From contig NZ_UXAW01000051.1 of assembly GCF_900609055.1 (NCBI RefSeq), positions 248,001 through 312,000 of the forward strand: 64,000 nt of DNA, read 5' to 3'. Below the pieces are notes generated by a model that saw only the letters and a list, made by a program, of their open reading frames with translations, searched no databases and had not been told where the DNA came from. Numbering within the stretch: the stretch's first letter is position 1; every line of letters starts with the position of its first letter. The DNA comes from Pseudogemmobacter humi (GTDB taxonomy: Bacteria > Pseudomonadota > Alphaproteobacteria > Rhodobacterales > Rhodobacteraceae). Made by a program: the position numbers and the translations under genes. Positions 10,598 to 19,348 of the stretch are shown here, in pieces.

Positions 10598-12037
10598 GTG
10601 TCCAGTCCCGAAGCCAGCCCGCCCAGCCTCTATGCGGCGCGTGAGCCGATCTTTCCCCGCCGCGTCAAAGGCAAGTTCCGCACCGCCAAATGGTGGATCA
10701 TGGCGTTCACGCTGGGGATCTACTACCTGACGCCCTGGATCCGCTGGGACCGGGGCCCGAACCTGCCAGACCAGGCGGTGCTGGTCGATCTGGCCAACCG
10801 GCGCTTCTTCTTCTTCATGATCGAGATCTGGCCGCACGAGTTCTACTTCGTCGCGGGCCTTCTGATCATGGCGGGGCTGGGGCTGTTCCTGTTCACCTCG
10901 GCCGCCGGGCGGGTCTGGTGCGGCTATGCCTGCCCCCAGACGGTCTGGACCGACCTTTTCATCCTGGTCGAGCGATGGGTCGAGGGCGACCGCAACGCCC
11001 GCATCCGGCTGCACCGCCAGAAATGGAACGGCGAGAAGCTGCGCAAATACGGGCTGAAATGGACGGTCTGGTTCCTGATCGCCCTGGCGACCGGCGGCGC
11101 CTGGATCTTCTATTTCACCGATGCGCCCACGCTCCTGCGCGATCTTCTGGCCTTCGAGGCCCATCCGGTCGCCTGGATCACCATGCTGATCCTGACGCTG
11201 ACCACCTTCGCCTTCGGCGGCTTCGCGCGCGAGCAGATCTGCATCTACGCCTGCCCCTGGCCGCGGATTCAGGCCGCGATGATGGACGAGGACACCATCA
11301 CCATCGCCTATCGCGACTGGCGGGGAGAGCCGCGCGGCAAGCAGAGCGTCGCCGGAAACGGCGATTGCATCGACTGCATGGCCTGTGTGAACGTGTGCCC
11401 CATGGGCATCGACATCAGGAACGGCCAGCAACTGGCCTGCATCACCTGCGGGCTCTGCATCGACGCCTGCGACGATACGATGGACCGGATCGGCAAGCCG
11501 CGCGGTCTGATCGACTATATCGCGCTGACCGACGAAACCCGCGAACGCCAGGGCGGGGCGCCGATTCCGGTCTGGAAACACGTGCTGCGCCCGCGCACCA
11601 TCCTCTACACCGCCTTGTGGACGGGGGTGGGGGTCGCGCTGGTGGTGGCGTTGTTCCTGCGCTCGGCCATCGACGTGAACGTCACGCCGGTCAGGAATCC
11701 GACCTATGTGGTTCTGTCGGACGGCACCATCCGCAACACCTACGACATCCGCCTGCGCAACATGCAGGGCGAGCCGCGCTGGTTCGATTTCTCGGTCGCC
11801 GCCGATGCGCCGCTGAATGTGGCGATCGAAGGGGTCGAGGGCGCGCGGATCGAAGTGCCCGCGAACGAAACCGCGCATGTGCGTCTTTATCTGACCGCCG
11901 CGCCCGGCAGCACCGCCGCCGAGGCGCCGCGTAGCGAGGTGCAGATCTGGATCGAGGGCGAGGCCGTCCCGGGCGCTGGTTCGCCCGCGGGCGACCGGGT
12001 GGCGCGAAACACTGTCTTCAACGGAAAGGGAGGCTGA
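10598..12037 (+). CDS. ccoG: cbb3 oxidase assembly protein CcoG (RdxB/FixG)
   Basis: Membrane protein with two 4Fe-4S ferredoxin motifs, needed for cbb3 maturation; family work assigns it a role in reducing Cu(II) for the oxidase. From the GTG at 10598 it has 479 residues: membrane helices in the first half, the conserved VWCGYACPQTVWTD and CIYACPWPRIQAAM segments, then CIDCMACVNVCPMGID and CITCGLCIDACDD cluster motifs, and a C-terminal periplasmic immunoglobulin-like domain. The GTG has GGAG six bases upstream, while upstream ATGs overlap the FnrL box. First of ccoGHIS. Confidence 0.93.
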   Translation: MSSPEASPPSLYAAREPIFPRRVKGKFRTAKWWIMAFTLGIYYLTPWIRWDRGPNLPDQAVLVDLANRRFFFFMIEIWPHEFYFVAGLLIMAGLGLFLFTSAAGRVWCGYACPQTVWTDLFILVERWVEGDRNARIRLHRQKWNGEKLRKYGLKWTVWFLIALATGGAWIFYFTDAPTLLRDLLAFEAHPVAWITMLILTLTTFAFGGFAREQICIYACPWPRIQAAMMDEDTITIAYRDWRGEPRGKQSVAGNGDCIDCMACVNVCPMGIDIRNGQQLACITCGLCIDACDDTMDRIGKPRGLIDYIALTDETRERQGGAPIPVWKHVLRPRTILYTALWTGVGVALVVALFLRSAIDVNVTPVRNPTYVVLSDGTIRNTYDIRLRNMQGEPRWFDFSVAADAPLNVAIEGVEGARIEVPANETAHVRLYLTAAPGSTAAEAPRSEVQIWIEGEAVPGAGSPAGDRVARNTVFNGKGG

Positions 12038-12041
12038 GCCC

Positions 12042-12509
12042 ATGACCGAGGCCCGCGCGCGCGAGTTGAAGGGGCGGCACGTTCTGGCGATTGTGCTTTG
12101 TGCTTTCGGGGTGATCATCGGGGTCAATCTGGTGCTGGCCTGGAAAGCGGTTTCGACCTTCCCGGGGCTCGACGTGCAAAGCTCTTACGTCGCCGGCCAG
12201 AATTTCGACGCGCGCCGCGCCGCGCAGGAGGCGCTTGGCTGGACGGTCGCGCATGACTACGGCGATGGCCGCTTCCGGCTGTCGTTCACCGATGCGGCGG
12301 GCGCCCCGGTCGAGGTCTCGGAGCTGAAGGTTCTGATCGGCCGCACCACCATCGCGCGCGACGATACCCAGCCGGAGTTCACCTGGCTGAACGGCTCTTA
12401 CGAGGCGGATGTCGAACTGCCCACCGGCGAGTGGATGATGAAGATCACCGCCGTGGCCAAAGACGGCACCCTGTTCGAGCGCCGCGACGACTTCATCGTG
12501 AGGAACTGA
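12042..12509 (+). CDS. ccoH: cbb3 oxidase assembly protein CcoH (FixH)
   Basis: 155 residues: a short basic N-terminus, one membrane span (HVLAIVLCAFGVIIGVNLVL) and a periplasmic FixH domain with the family's SSYVAGQNFD segment and the ending LFERRDDFIV. CcoH is required for stable cbb3 assembly and contacts CcoN late in the process. Only four bases separate it from ccoG, and three from ccoI, indicating one transcript. Confidence 0.93.
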   Translation: MTEARARELKGRHVLAIVLCAFGVIIGVNLVLAWKAVSTFPGLDVQSSYVAGQNFDARRAAQEALGWTVAHDYGDGRFRLSFTDAAGAPVEVSELKVLIGRTTIARDDTQPEFTWLNGSYEADVELPTGEWMMKITAVAKDGTLFERRDDFIVRN

Positions 12510-12512
12510 TTC

Positions 12513-14723
12513 ATGAGCATCGCGGGCAGCGATATCGACGGCGCCATGACCCCGGGCGGCATTTCTGCCTGTCCGGCCTGCGCCGTCGCCCCCGCAGCAG
12601 CGGATCTGGCGCGCCAGGCCCCCAAAGACGCGCGGATCATCCTCTCGCTGCCCGCCGCCCATTGCGCGGAATGTATCTCGACGGTGGAAAAGGCGCTGGA
12701 ACGGCAGGAGGGCGTGCGCTCGGCCCGGCTCAATCTGACGCTGAAACGGGTTTCGGTCGATGCCGCGCCCGGGATCACGCCCGACCAGCTGATCGCGGTG
12801 CTCGACGCCGCGGGATACGAGGCTTACGAGCTGGACCCGGGTCTTCTGTCCGTGACCGAGACCGACCGGCAGAGCCGCGATCTTCTGATGCGGATGGGGG
12901 TCGCGTTCTTCTCGATGATGAACGTGATGCTCCTGTCGGTCGCGGTCTGGTCGGGGGCCGAGGGCGCGACGCGCGACATGTTCCACTGGATCTCGGGCGC
13001 GATTGCGCTGCCGACGGTGGTGTTCTCCAGCCAGCCGTTCTTCAAATCGGCGTGGAAGTCGCTGAAGGCCGGGCGGCTCGGGATGGATTTCCCGATCAGC
13101 CTCGCCATCGTGCTGGCCTGCGGCATTTCGATCTTCGAGACCATCAACTCCGGCCCGCATGCCTATTTCGACGCGGCGGTGATGCTGACCTTCTTCCTGT
13201 TGATCGGGCGCTATCTCGACCACCGCACCCGCGCCATCGCGCGCTCGGCCGCGCAGGAGCTTGCCGCGCTGGAAGTGCCGCGCGCCATCGTGATCCAGGA
13301 CGGCGCCGAGGTCACGAAATCCATCGCCGAGGTGATCCCCGGCGATCTGGTGCTGGTGCGCCCCGGCGGGCGGATGCCGGTCGATGGCGAGGTGATCAAG
13401 GGCGCGTCCGAGATCGACCGCAGCCTGCTGACGGGCGAGACCCTGCCGGTCGCGGTCGCCCCCGGCGTGATGGTCAGCGCGGGCGAGGTCAACCTGACCG
13501 GCCCGCTGACCCTGCGCACCACCGCGGCGGGCCGAGACAGCTCGCTGCACCGGATGGCCGATCTGGTCGCGGTGGCCGAGGCGGCCAAGACGAAATACAC
13601 CTCGCTCGCGGAAAAGGCGGCGCATGCCTATTCCTCGATTGTCCATGTGCTGGCGGCGGTCGCCTTCACCGGCTGGCTGATCTACACGGCGGGCGATCTG
13701 CGGCTGTCGGTCAATATCATGGCCGCCGTGCTGATCATCACCTGCCCCTGTGCGCTTGGGCTTGCGGTGCCGGCGGTGCTGACCTCGGCCTCGGGGCGGC
13801 TGTTCCGCAAGGGGATGCTGATCAAACAGGGCACCGCGCTGGAACGCATGGCCCAGGTCGATACGGTGGTGTTCGACAAGACCGGCACCCTGACCATGGG
13901 CGCGCCCGAGGCCGCCGATTTCGACGCCCATCCGCTTGCCGCGCAAGAGGTCGCGCTGGCGCTGGCGGGGGCCTCGTCGCATCCTTTGGCGCTGGCGCTG
14001 GCCGAGGCGGCGCGCGCGCGCGGCGTGCGGCCCGCGCTGGTCGAGGAGATCCGCGAAGTGCCGGGCTACGGCGTCGAGGGCCGCTGGAAGGGGCTGCGCG
14101 TCCGACTGGGCCGCGCCGAATGGTGCGGTGCCGAGGGCGTGGGCGAAACCGCGACTTACCTTGCTGCGGGCGAGGGCGATCCGCGAGCCTTCACCTTCAC
14201 CGACCGGCTGCGTCCGGGCGTGACGGAACTGATGGCGGCGCTGAAAGCCGGTGGACAGAAGATCGTGCTCCTGTCGGGCGATACGCCTGCGGCGGTGGGC
14301 GCGCTGGCGGCGAAGCTCGGGATCGACGACTGGTCGGCGGGTGTGCTGCCGGCCGAAAAGGCCCGCCGCGTCGCCGATCTGAAAGCGGCGGGGCGCCATG
14401 TGCTGATGGTGGGCGACGGGCTGAACGACACCGGCGCGCTGGCCGAGGCGCATGTCTCGATCTCGCCTGCCTCGGCGCTGGATGCGGCGCGGGTGGCTTC
14501 GGACATCGTGCTTCTGGGCCAGGATATGTCGCCGATTGCGGATGCGATCCGCATCAGCCGCCAGGCCTCGCGCCGGATCATCGGGAACTTTCAGATTTCG
14601 GCCGGTTACAATATCATCGCGGTGCCGCTGGCGCTGATGGGGCTGGCGACGCCCTTAGCGGCGGCGCTGGCGATGTCTCTGTCGTCGATCACCGTGTCGC
14701 TGAACGCGCTGCGGCTGAAATAG
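12513..14723 (+). CDS. ccoI: Copper-exporting P1B ATPase for oxidase assembly
   Basis: 736-residue P-type ATPase (FixI/CopA2 type) supplying copper for the CuB site of the cbb3 oxidase. It has an N-terminal metal-binding domain with AHCAECISTVEKAL, the CPC ion-pathway motif (ITCPCALGLAVP), phosphorylation motif DKTGTLTM, the SHPLALALAE nucleotide-binding motif and the hinge GDGLNDTGALAEA. About eight membrane helices are visible. A cysteine pair at the extreme N-terminus (CPACAV) may be a second metal site. Located between ccoH and ccoS as in other ccoGHIS operons. Confidence 0.95.
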   Translation: MSIAGSDIDGAMTPGGISACPACAVAPAAADLARQAPKDARIILSLPAAHCAECISTVEKALERQEGVRSARLNLTLKRVSVDAAPGITPDQLIAVLDAAGYEAYELDPGLLSVTETDRQSRDLLMRMGVAFFSMMNVMLLSVAVWSGAEGATRDMFHWISGAIALPTVVFSSQPFFKSAWKSLKAGRLGMDFPISLAIVLACGISIFETINSGPHAYFDAAVMLTFFLLIGRYLDHRTRAIARSAAQELAALEVPRAIVIQDGAEVTKSIAEVIPGDLVLVRPGGRMPVDGEVIKGASEIDRSLLTGETLPVAVAPGVMVSAGEVNLTGPLTLRTTAAGRDSSLHRMADLVAVAEAAKTKYTSLAEKAAHAYSSIVHVLAAVAFTGWLIYTAGDLRLSVNIMAAVLIITCPCALGLAVPAVLTSASGRLFRKGMLIKQGTALERMAQVDTVVFDKTGTLTMGAPEAADFDAHPLAAQEVALALAGASSHPLALALAEAARARGVRPALVEEIREVPGYGVEGRWKGLRVRLGRAEWCGAEGVGETATYLAAGEGDPRAFTFTDRLRPGVTELMAALKAGGQKIVLLSGDTPAAVGALAAKLGIDDWSAGVLPAEKARRVADLKAAGRHVLMVGDGLNDTGALAEAHVSISPASALDAARVASDIVLLGQDMSPIADAIRISRQASRRIIGNFQISAGYNIIAVPLALMGLATPLAAALAMSLSSITVSLNALRLK

Positions 14724-14732
14724 GGGAAAGCG

Positions 14733-14894
14733 ATGGAAATCCTTGGTATATTGATTCCGGTTTCGCTTTTCATGGGCGGCGTGGGGCTGGTGGCTTTCAT
14801 CTGGGCGATGCGCACCCGCCAGTTCGACGACCCCGAGGGCGATGCGAACCGCATCCTCACCGGCGACTGGGACGACCGGCCCCGGCCCGACTGA
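14733..14894 (+). CDS. ccoS: cbb3 oxidase maturation protein CcoS
   Basis: Short 53-residue protein beginning MEILGILIPVSLFMGGVGLV. One hydrophobic span is followed by the family hallmark AFIWAMRTRQFDDPEGDANR. CcoS (FixS) is needed for cofactor insertion into the oxidase. GGGGAAAG precedes the ATG and the gene starts nine bases after ccoI. It closes the ccoGHIS operon and is followed by a strong terminator. Confidence 0.93.
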   Translation: MEILGILIPVSLFMGGVGLVAFIWAMRTRQFDDPEGDANRILTGDWDDRPRPD

Positions 14895-14909
14895 CAGCCG
14901 CCTGAAAGC

Positions 14910-14943
14910 AAAACGGCCGCATCCCCGGGGGTGCGGCCGTTTT
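14910..14943. terminator. Bidirectional terminator, ccoS / D,D-carboxypeptidase
   Basis: Perfect 12-base inverted repeat AAAACGGCCGCA / TGCGGCCGTTTT around a ten-base loop, with A-runs and T-runs on both sides. It lies between two convergent genes and can end both transcripts. Confidence 0.9.
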
Positions 14944-14964
14944 CTTTTGGCGGGGCAGGGGGGC

Positions 14965-16923
14965 TTACGCCGGCCCCATCGTCTCGCAGGCCATGCCGCG
15001 CGCGCGCAGGCGGCGGCAGGCCAGATCAGCCTGATCCTCGCTGAGGCCGAGGAACGAGGCGCGGTATTTGCCGCCGCGTTCGGTCACTTTGCGCAGGCCC
15101 TGATCCAGGGTGGCGCTTTCCGCGAGGCCGGTCTTCAGCAGCGCGCGCTCGGCCTCATAGCGCGAGGCATAGGCGCCGACCGCAACCCCCCAGCCCCGCG
15201 AGCCCGAGGTGGATTTCGAGATCACCACCAGTTCTTCTTCCGGCGCGGCGGCGGGTTCGGCCGAGGCGAGCGCCACGCTGTCGAAGATCGGCGCCTTGCG
15301 GGCGGGCGCGGCAGGCTCTTCGATCACCGCCGTCGCATCGGCGGCGACGGTTTCCACCGCGGTCACCTGCTGTTCGGCTGCGGCCTCCCAGGCCTCCGGT
15401 TCCGCCAGCGCGAAGGGCAGATCGGCGGGCGCGGGCTCTGCCGGCGCCACGGCCAGCATCACCTCTTCCGCCGGGGCGACGGTTTCCAGCACCGGCGCTG
15501 GGGCGGGCGCGGCTTCTGCCACCAGGGTTTCCGCAGCAGGGGCGGCCCCGGGCTGCGCCAGATGTTCGGGGCGCGGCTGCGGCCGCAGACCGGCAAGCGC
15601 CGGATCTGTCGCAGGGGCGGGCGTCTCCGCCGGAGCCTCACCCGCGGCCAGCGCCATGGCCTGAGCCTCAAGACCGCCGGGCGCGGCGCCTGCCGCCAGG
15701 GCTCCGGCCTGGGCCTCCAGCGATCCGGCGGGCGCCTCGCCCGGGGCTGCGACTGCGGGGGCCGGTTCGGCCAGCGCCACGACCTGGGCCTCCAGCGTTC
15801 CTGCGGGGGGCGGCTCGGCCACGGCCTCGGCAATCGCGCTTTCCACCCCTTCGGCGATGGCGGCGGCCAGAGCATCGGGCACCTGCGGCGCGGCGGCTTC
15901 GGCGACCATCGCCGGGGCCGCAGCCGCACCGGGCCGGGGTTTGGGCCGCGGCGAGCGCAGGACCTCGCCCGAGACGCGGATGGTCTTGGCGGCGCCGCCC
16001 GGTGCATCGGGCGTGTCGATGCCGCTCGCGGCCTCGGCCACCAGATCGGCGATCACGTTCTGATCGGGAACCGGCGCGGCATCCGGACGTTTCTCTTTCA
16101 CCTTGTTCCCGGCAAGGCCGAAGCCCTTGTTCATCAGCTCGACCATCTTCGCGTTGCGCTGCGCGGTGGAGGATCCGCCGAAGATGGTCGCGATGATGCG
16201 CTTGTCGCCGCGCTTGGCCGAGGCGGTCAGGTTGAAGCCCGCGGCCACCGTATAGCCGGTCTTGATCCCGTCGGCCCCCTCGTATCCGTCGAGGAAACGG
16301 GTGTTGGTGTTGTTGACCTGGGCGATCCCCGCATCGGCGGTGCGGCGCGAGAAGATGTTGTAATATTGCGGGAAATCGTAGAACAGATGCCGCCCGAGCA
16401 GCGTCATGTCGCGTGCGCTCGACAGATGGCCGGGCGCGGTCAGCCCATGGGCGTTCTTGAACGTCGAGTTCTTCATCCCGAGCGCGCGGGCGGTGCGGGT
16501 CATGCGCTGCGCGAAGGCCGATTCCGATCCGGCGATGTGATCCCCGAGCGCCGCGGCCGCGTCATTGGCGGATTTGATCGCGGCGGCGCGAATCAGATAG
16601 CGCACCTTGATCTTCTGCCCTGGTTTCAGCCCGAGCCGCGACGGCGGCTGTGCGGCGGCATGTTTCGACACCGTAACCACGGTATCGAGCGACATACGGC
16701 CCGCCTGGATCTCCTGGAAGGTGATGTAGAGCGTCATCATCTTGGTCAGCGACGCCGGGTGAAGCTGGGTGTCCGCGTTCTGCGACCACAAAGTCTCGCC
16801 GGTGCGCGCATCCATGATGATGGCAGCGAAGGGGGCGGCCTGCACCGGCGCAGCGGCCAGATGTGCGAAGAACGCCAGAACAATCGTCAGGGTGCGGAGA
16901 AACCGCCCGATAAGCGATGCCAC
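14965..16923 (-). CDS. D-alanyl-D-alanine carboxypeptidase with SPOR domain
   Basis: Low-molecular-weight penicillin-binding protein that trims pentapeptide side chains of peptidoglycan in the periplasm. 652 residues: signal peptide (about 1-30, ending PVQAA), catalytic S11 domain with Ser58-x-x-Lys61 (SLTK), Ser118-Ala-Asn120 and Lys221-Thr-Gly (KTGYT), then a long alanine/proline-rich linker of about 280 residues, and a C-terminal SPOR domain from about 575 (GWGVAVGAYASRYEAERALL). SPOR domains bind denuded glycan strands at the division septum, so septal targeting is likely. The linker is unusually long; DacA-type enzymes are about 400 residues. Confidence 0.93.
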   Translation of the reverse strand: MASLIGRFLRTLTIVLAFFAHLAAAPVQAAPFAAIIMDARTGETLWSQNADTQLHPASLTKMMTLYITFQEIQAGRMSLDTVVTVSKHAAAQPPSRLGLKPGQKIKVRYLIRAAAIKSANDAAAALGDHIAGSESAFAQRMTRTARALGMKNSTFKNAHGLTAPGHLSSARDMTLLGRHLFYDFPQYYNIFSRRTADAGIAQVNNTNTRFLDGYEGADGIKTGYTVAAGFNLTASAKRGDKRIIATIFGGSSTAQRNAKMVELMNKGFGLAGNKVKEKRPDAAPVPDQNVIADLVAEAASGIDTPDAPGGAAKTIRVSGEVLRSPRPKPRPGAAAAPAMVAEAAAPQVPDALAAAIAEGVESAIAEAVAEPPPAGTLEAQVVALAEPAPAVAAPGEAPAGSLEAQAGALAAGAAPGGLEAQAMALAAGEAPAETPAPATDPALAGLRPQPRPEHLAQPGAAPAAETLVAEAAPAPAPVLETVAPAEEVMLAVAPAEPAPADLPFALAEPEAWEAAAEQQVTAVETVAADATAVIEEPAAPARKAPIFDSVALASAEPAAAPEEELVVISKSTSGSRGWGVAVGAYASRYEAERALLKTGLAESATLDQGLRKVTERGGKYRASFLGLSEDQADLACRRLRARGMACETMGPA

Positions 16924-17110
16924 GTCGCCGTTCCTTTTTGCCTGTCCGGGCCCCTGTTTTTTGGCGGGGCCTCATTTCTGCCTGGACCCGAGGCTAACAC
17001 AGAGCGATGCGCCGGAAAACCCACAAGTTTCAAAGACTTTCAGCAGCTTGCCCGACTTGTGGCCCGGGCGCAGCAGCGGCCATATCCTGGGCGCGGGCTG
17101 CCCGTGCGCG

Positions 17111-17818
17111 CTATTCCCAGGGGCTGGCGGCCAGTTCCTCGACCAGCCCGGGCAGGCCCGAGAGGTCCGGCAGGCTGCGGTAACGGGGGTTTTCCGCCGG
17201 TTCATCGGCCGATTCCAGCTCCCATGCCGGGCCGTGGGGCACATGCACCGCCCAGGCGCCGGCGTCGATTGCCGCGACCACATCGGATTTCATCGAATTG
17301 CCGGTCATCAGCGCCCGGTCCGCCCCGCTCCCATGGCGCGCGAAGATCCGCTGGTAGACCTGGGGCGTCTTGTCCGAGACGATTTCCACCGCGTCGAAGA
17401 AATCCCCCAGTCCCGATTGCGCCAGCTTGCGCTCCTGATGCAGCAGGTCGCCCTTGGTGATCAGAATCAGCCGGAACCGCCCCGCCAGCGCCTGAACCGT
17501 TTCGCGCGCATGGGGCAAAAGCTCCACCGGATGATCCAGCATCGCCCGCCCCGAGCCCAGCAGTTCCGAGATCACCGAGGCCGGCACCCGGCCCTCGGTC
17601 ACTTCGATGGCGGTCTCGATCATCGAGAGCGTGAAGCCCTTCACCCCGAAGCCATAGGCGCCGATGTTGCGCCGCTCGGCCGCGAGCAGCCTTTCGTGCA
17701 GGCGGTGCGGATCGGCGTAATCGCGCAGAAGGTCGGTGAAACGCTCCTGCGTCAGGCGGAACCAGGCCTCGTTTTGCCAGAGCGTGTCGTCCGCGTCGAA
17801 ACCGATGGCCGAGATCAT
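17111..17818 (-). CDS. HAD-superfamily hydrolase
   Basis: 235-residue predicted phosphatase. The nucleophile motif is at the N-terminus ([16 protein letters not shown], Asp8 and Asp10), motif II is LILITKGD, and motif IV lies in the [11 protein letters not shown] region, which keeps the conserved Gly-Asn-Ser-x-x-x-Asp pattern. The helical cap between residues 15 and 85 places it in subfamily I. Start ATG at 17818 follows GGGGAAAC; an upstream ATG at 17851 has no ribosome site. Divergent from clpS by about 100 bases. Substrate unknown. Confidence 0.85.
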   Translation of the reverse strand: MISAIGFDADDTLWQNEAWFRLTQERFTDLLRDYADPHRLHERLLAAERRNIGAYGFGVKGFTLSMIETAIEVTEGRVPASVISELLGSGRAMLDHPVELLPHARETVQALAGRFRLILITKGDLLHQERKLAQSGLGDFFDAVEIVSDKTPQVYQRIFARHGSGADRALMTGNSMKSDVVAAIDAGAWAVHVPHGPAWELESADEPAENPRYRSLPDLSGLPGLVEELAASPWE

Positions 17819-17882
17819 GCGTTTCCCCTTTGCGCCCCTCTTGCCGGTCAAAGACGGTCAAGGCAATCCCTGCCCCTTTTCG

Positions 17883-17912
17883 TTCAGGGAAAACCCATTA
17901 TATTTCAGGGAA
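17883..17912. repeat. Nine-base direct repeat upstream of clpS
   Basis: TTCAGGGAA occurs at 17883-17891 and again at 17904-17912, a 21-base period (two helical turns), immediately before the clpS start. The AT-rich stretch between (ATTATATTT) could hold a -10 element. A possible operator; no regulator is identified. Confidence 0.35.
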
Positions 17913-17921
17913 GCTGTTCTT

Positions 17922-18314
17922 ATGACGATTCCCCCCGGCCCAGCGGAGACACCAACCTTGTCTTATCAACCCCATATCCTGGCTGACCGGAAGGATGGTC
18001 CGGGTGCCGGCGGTCCGGGCGAGGAGACGTCGCTTCTGGCCAAGCCGAAGCCGAAGACGCAGCGCCCGCCGCTTTACAAGGTCCTGCTGCTGAACGACGA
18101 CTACACGCCGATGGAATTCGTCGTCCATATCCTTGAGCGGTTCTTCGGCATGAACCACGCCCAGGCCTTCGACATCATGCTGACGGTGCACAAGAAGGGC
18201 CTTGCCGTGGTTGGCGTGTTCTCGTTCGAGGTGGCCGAGACCAAGGTGGCGCAGGTGATGGATTTCGCGCGCCGGCATCAGCATCCGCTGCAATGCACGA
18301 TGGAAAAGGAATAG
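17922..18314 (+). CDS. clpS: ATP-dependent Clp protease adaptor ClpS
   Basis: Adaptor that binds the ClpA N-domain and delivers N-degron substrates to ClpAP. 130 residues: a variable, probably disordered N-terminus to about residue 45, then the conserved ClpS core with [20 protein letters not shown], where NDDYTPM contains the N-degron pocket, and [19 protein letters not shown]. The ATG at 17922 is used; a TTG further on (before SYQPH) is an alternative start within the flexible tail. clpA is not next to it here; an RsmC-like gene follows instead. Confidence 0.93.
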   Translation: MTIPPGPAETPTLSYQPHILADRKDGPGAGGPGEETSLLAKPKPKTQRPPLYKVLLLNDDYTPMEFVVHILERFFGMNHAQAFDIMLTVHKKGLAVVGVFSFEVAETKVAQVMDFARRHQHPLQCTMEKE

Positions 18315-18352
18315 GCGGCGCGGTGCCGCCCGACCCATAAGCAAGGCAATGC

Positions 18353-19348
18353 ATGCGCCATTCCCGGATCGACCTGGCCCTCACGCAGGGCGTATTGACG
18401 CTTCCCGAAACCGGAAGGATCGCGGTTTTCCGCCCGGTGGCGGGCGATGATCTGTCGGCCTTGCCGCAAGACCGGCTGGTGGTGCTGACCGGCTTCCGCC
18501 CCGATCACGATCATTTCGCGTCGCGCGGCTATGCCGTCACCGGAGAGCCGCCCTATGCCGCGGCGCTGGTCTGCCTGCCGCGCGCCCGCGATCATGCCCG
18601 CGCGGTTCTGGCCGAGGCGGCGGCCTCGGTCGTCCCCGGCGGGCCGGTGGCGGTCGACGGCCAGAAGACCGACGGGATCGAGGCGGTTCTGAAGGAACTG
18701 AAATCCCGCGTCGCTCTGTCAGAGGTGCTGTCAAAGGCCCATGGCCGGATCGCCGTCTTTCCCGCCGGGCCGGAACTCGCCGCCTGGGCCGCCGCGCCCC
18801 GCCAGATCGCGGAGGGCTTCGTCACCCGCCCGGGCGTGTTCTCGGCCGACGGGCCGGACCCGGGCTCGGAGCTGCTGGCGCAGGCTTTGCCCTTGAAACT
18901 TGGCCCCAAGGTGGTCGATCTCGGCGCGGGCTGGGGCTATCTGTCGCGCGCGATCCTGGCGCGCGAAGGCGTCAAACGGCTCGACCTGGTCGAGGCCGAG
19001 GCCACGGCGCTCGATTGCGCGCGCGAGAATATCCAGGACACGCGAGCCCGTTTCCACTGGGCCGATGCGCTGACCTTCCGCCCCGAAAACCTGGCCGAGA
19101 CCGTGGTGACGAACCCCCCCTTCCACACCGGACGTGCCGCCGATCCGTCTCTGGGCGTCGGCTTCATCCAGGCCGCGCGGCGGATGCTCGCGCCCGATGG
19201 CGCGCTCTGGCTGGTCGCGAACCGGCATCTGCCTTACGACGAGGCGCTGTCGGCGCATTTCCTGGAGCATGAGACCGTGGCGCAGACCAATGCCTTCCGG
19301 GTGATCCGCGCCATCAAACCGCGCCGCAATGCCACGAGGCAGGGATGA
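18353..19348 (+). CDS. RsmC-like rRNA (guanine-N2) methyltransferase
   Basis: 331-residue class I SAM-dependent methyltransferase resembling RsmC/RlmG, which methylate guanine N2 in ribosomal RNA. The N-terminal half is a degenerate methyltransferase-like domain, a duplication typical of RsmC; the C-terminal half holds motif I VVDLGAGWGYLS and the catalytic motif IV NPPFHTGR. The family signature for N2-guanine or N6-adenine methylation is this NPPF. Its stop overlaps the start of the following SDR gene (ATGA). The rRNA position is not deducible from sequence alone. Confidence 0.82.
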   Translation: MRHSRIDLALTQGVLTLPETGRIAVFRPVAGDDLSALPQDRLVVLTGFRPDHDHFASRGYAVTGEPPYAAALVCLPRARDHARAVLAEAAASVVPGGPVAVDGQKTDGIEAVLKELKSRVALSEVLSKAHGRIAVFPAGPELAAWAAAPRQIAEGFVTRPGVFSADGPDPGSELLAQALPLKLGPKVVDLGAGWGYLSRAILAREGVKRLDLVEAEATALDCARENIQDTRARFHWADALTFRPENLAETVVTNPPFHTGRAADPSLGVGFIQAARRMLAPDGALWLVANRHLPYDEALSAHFLEHETVAQTNAFRVIRAIKPRRNATRQG

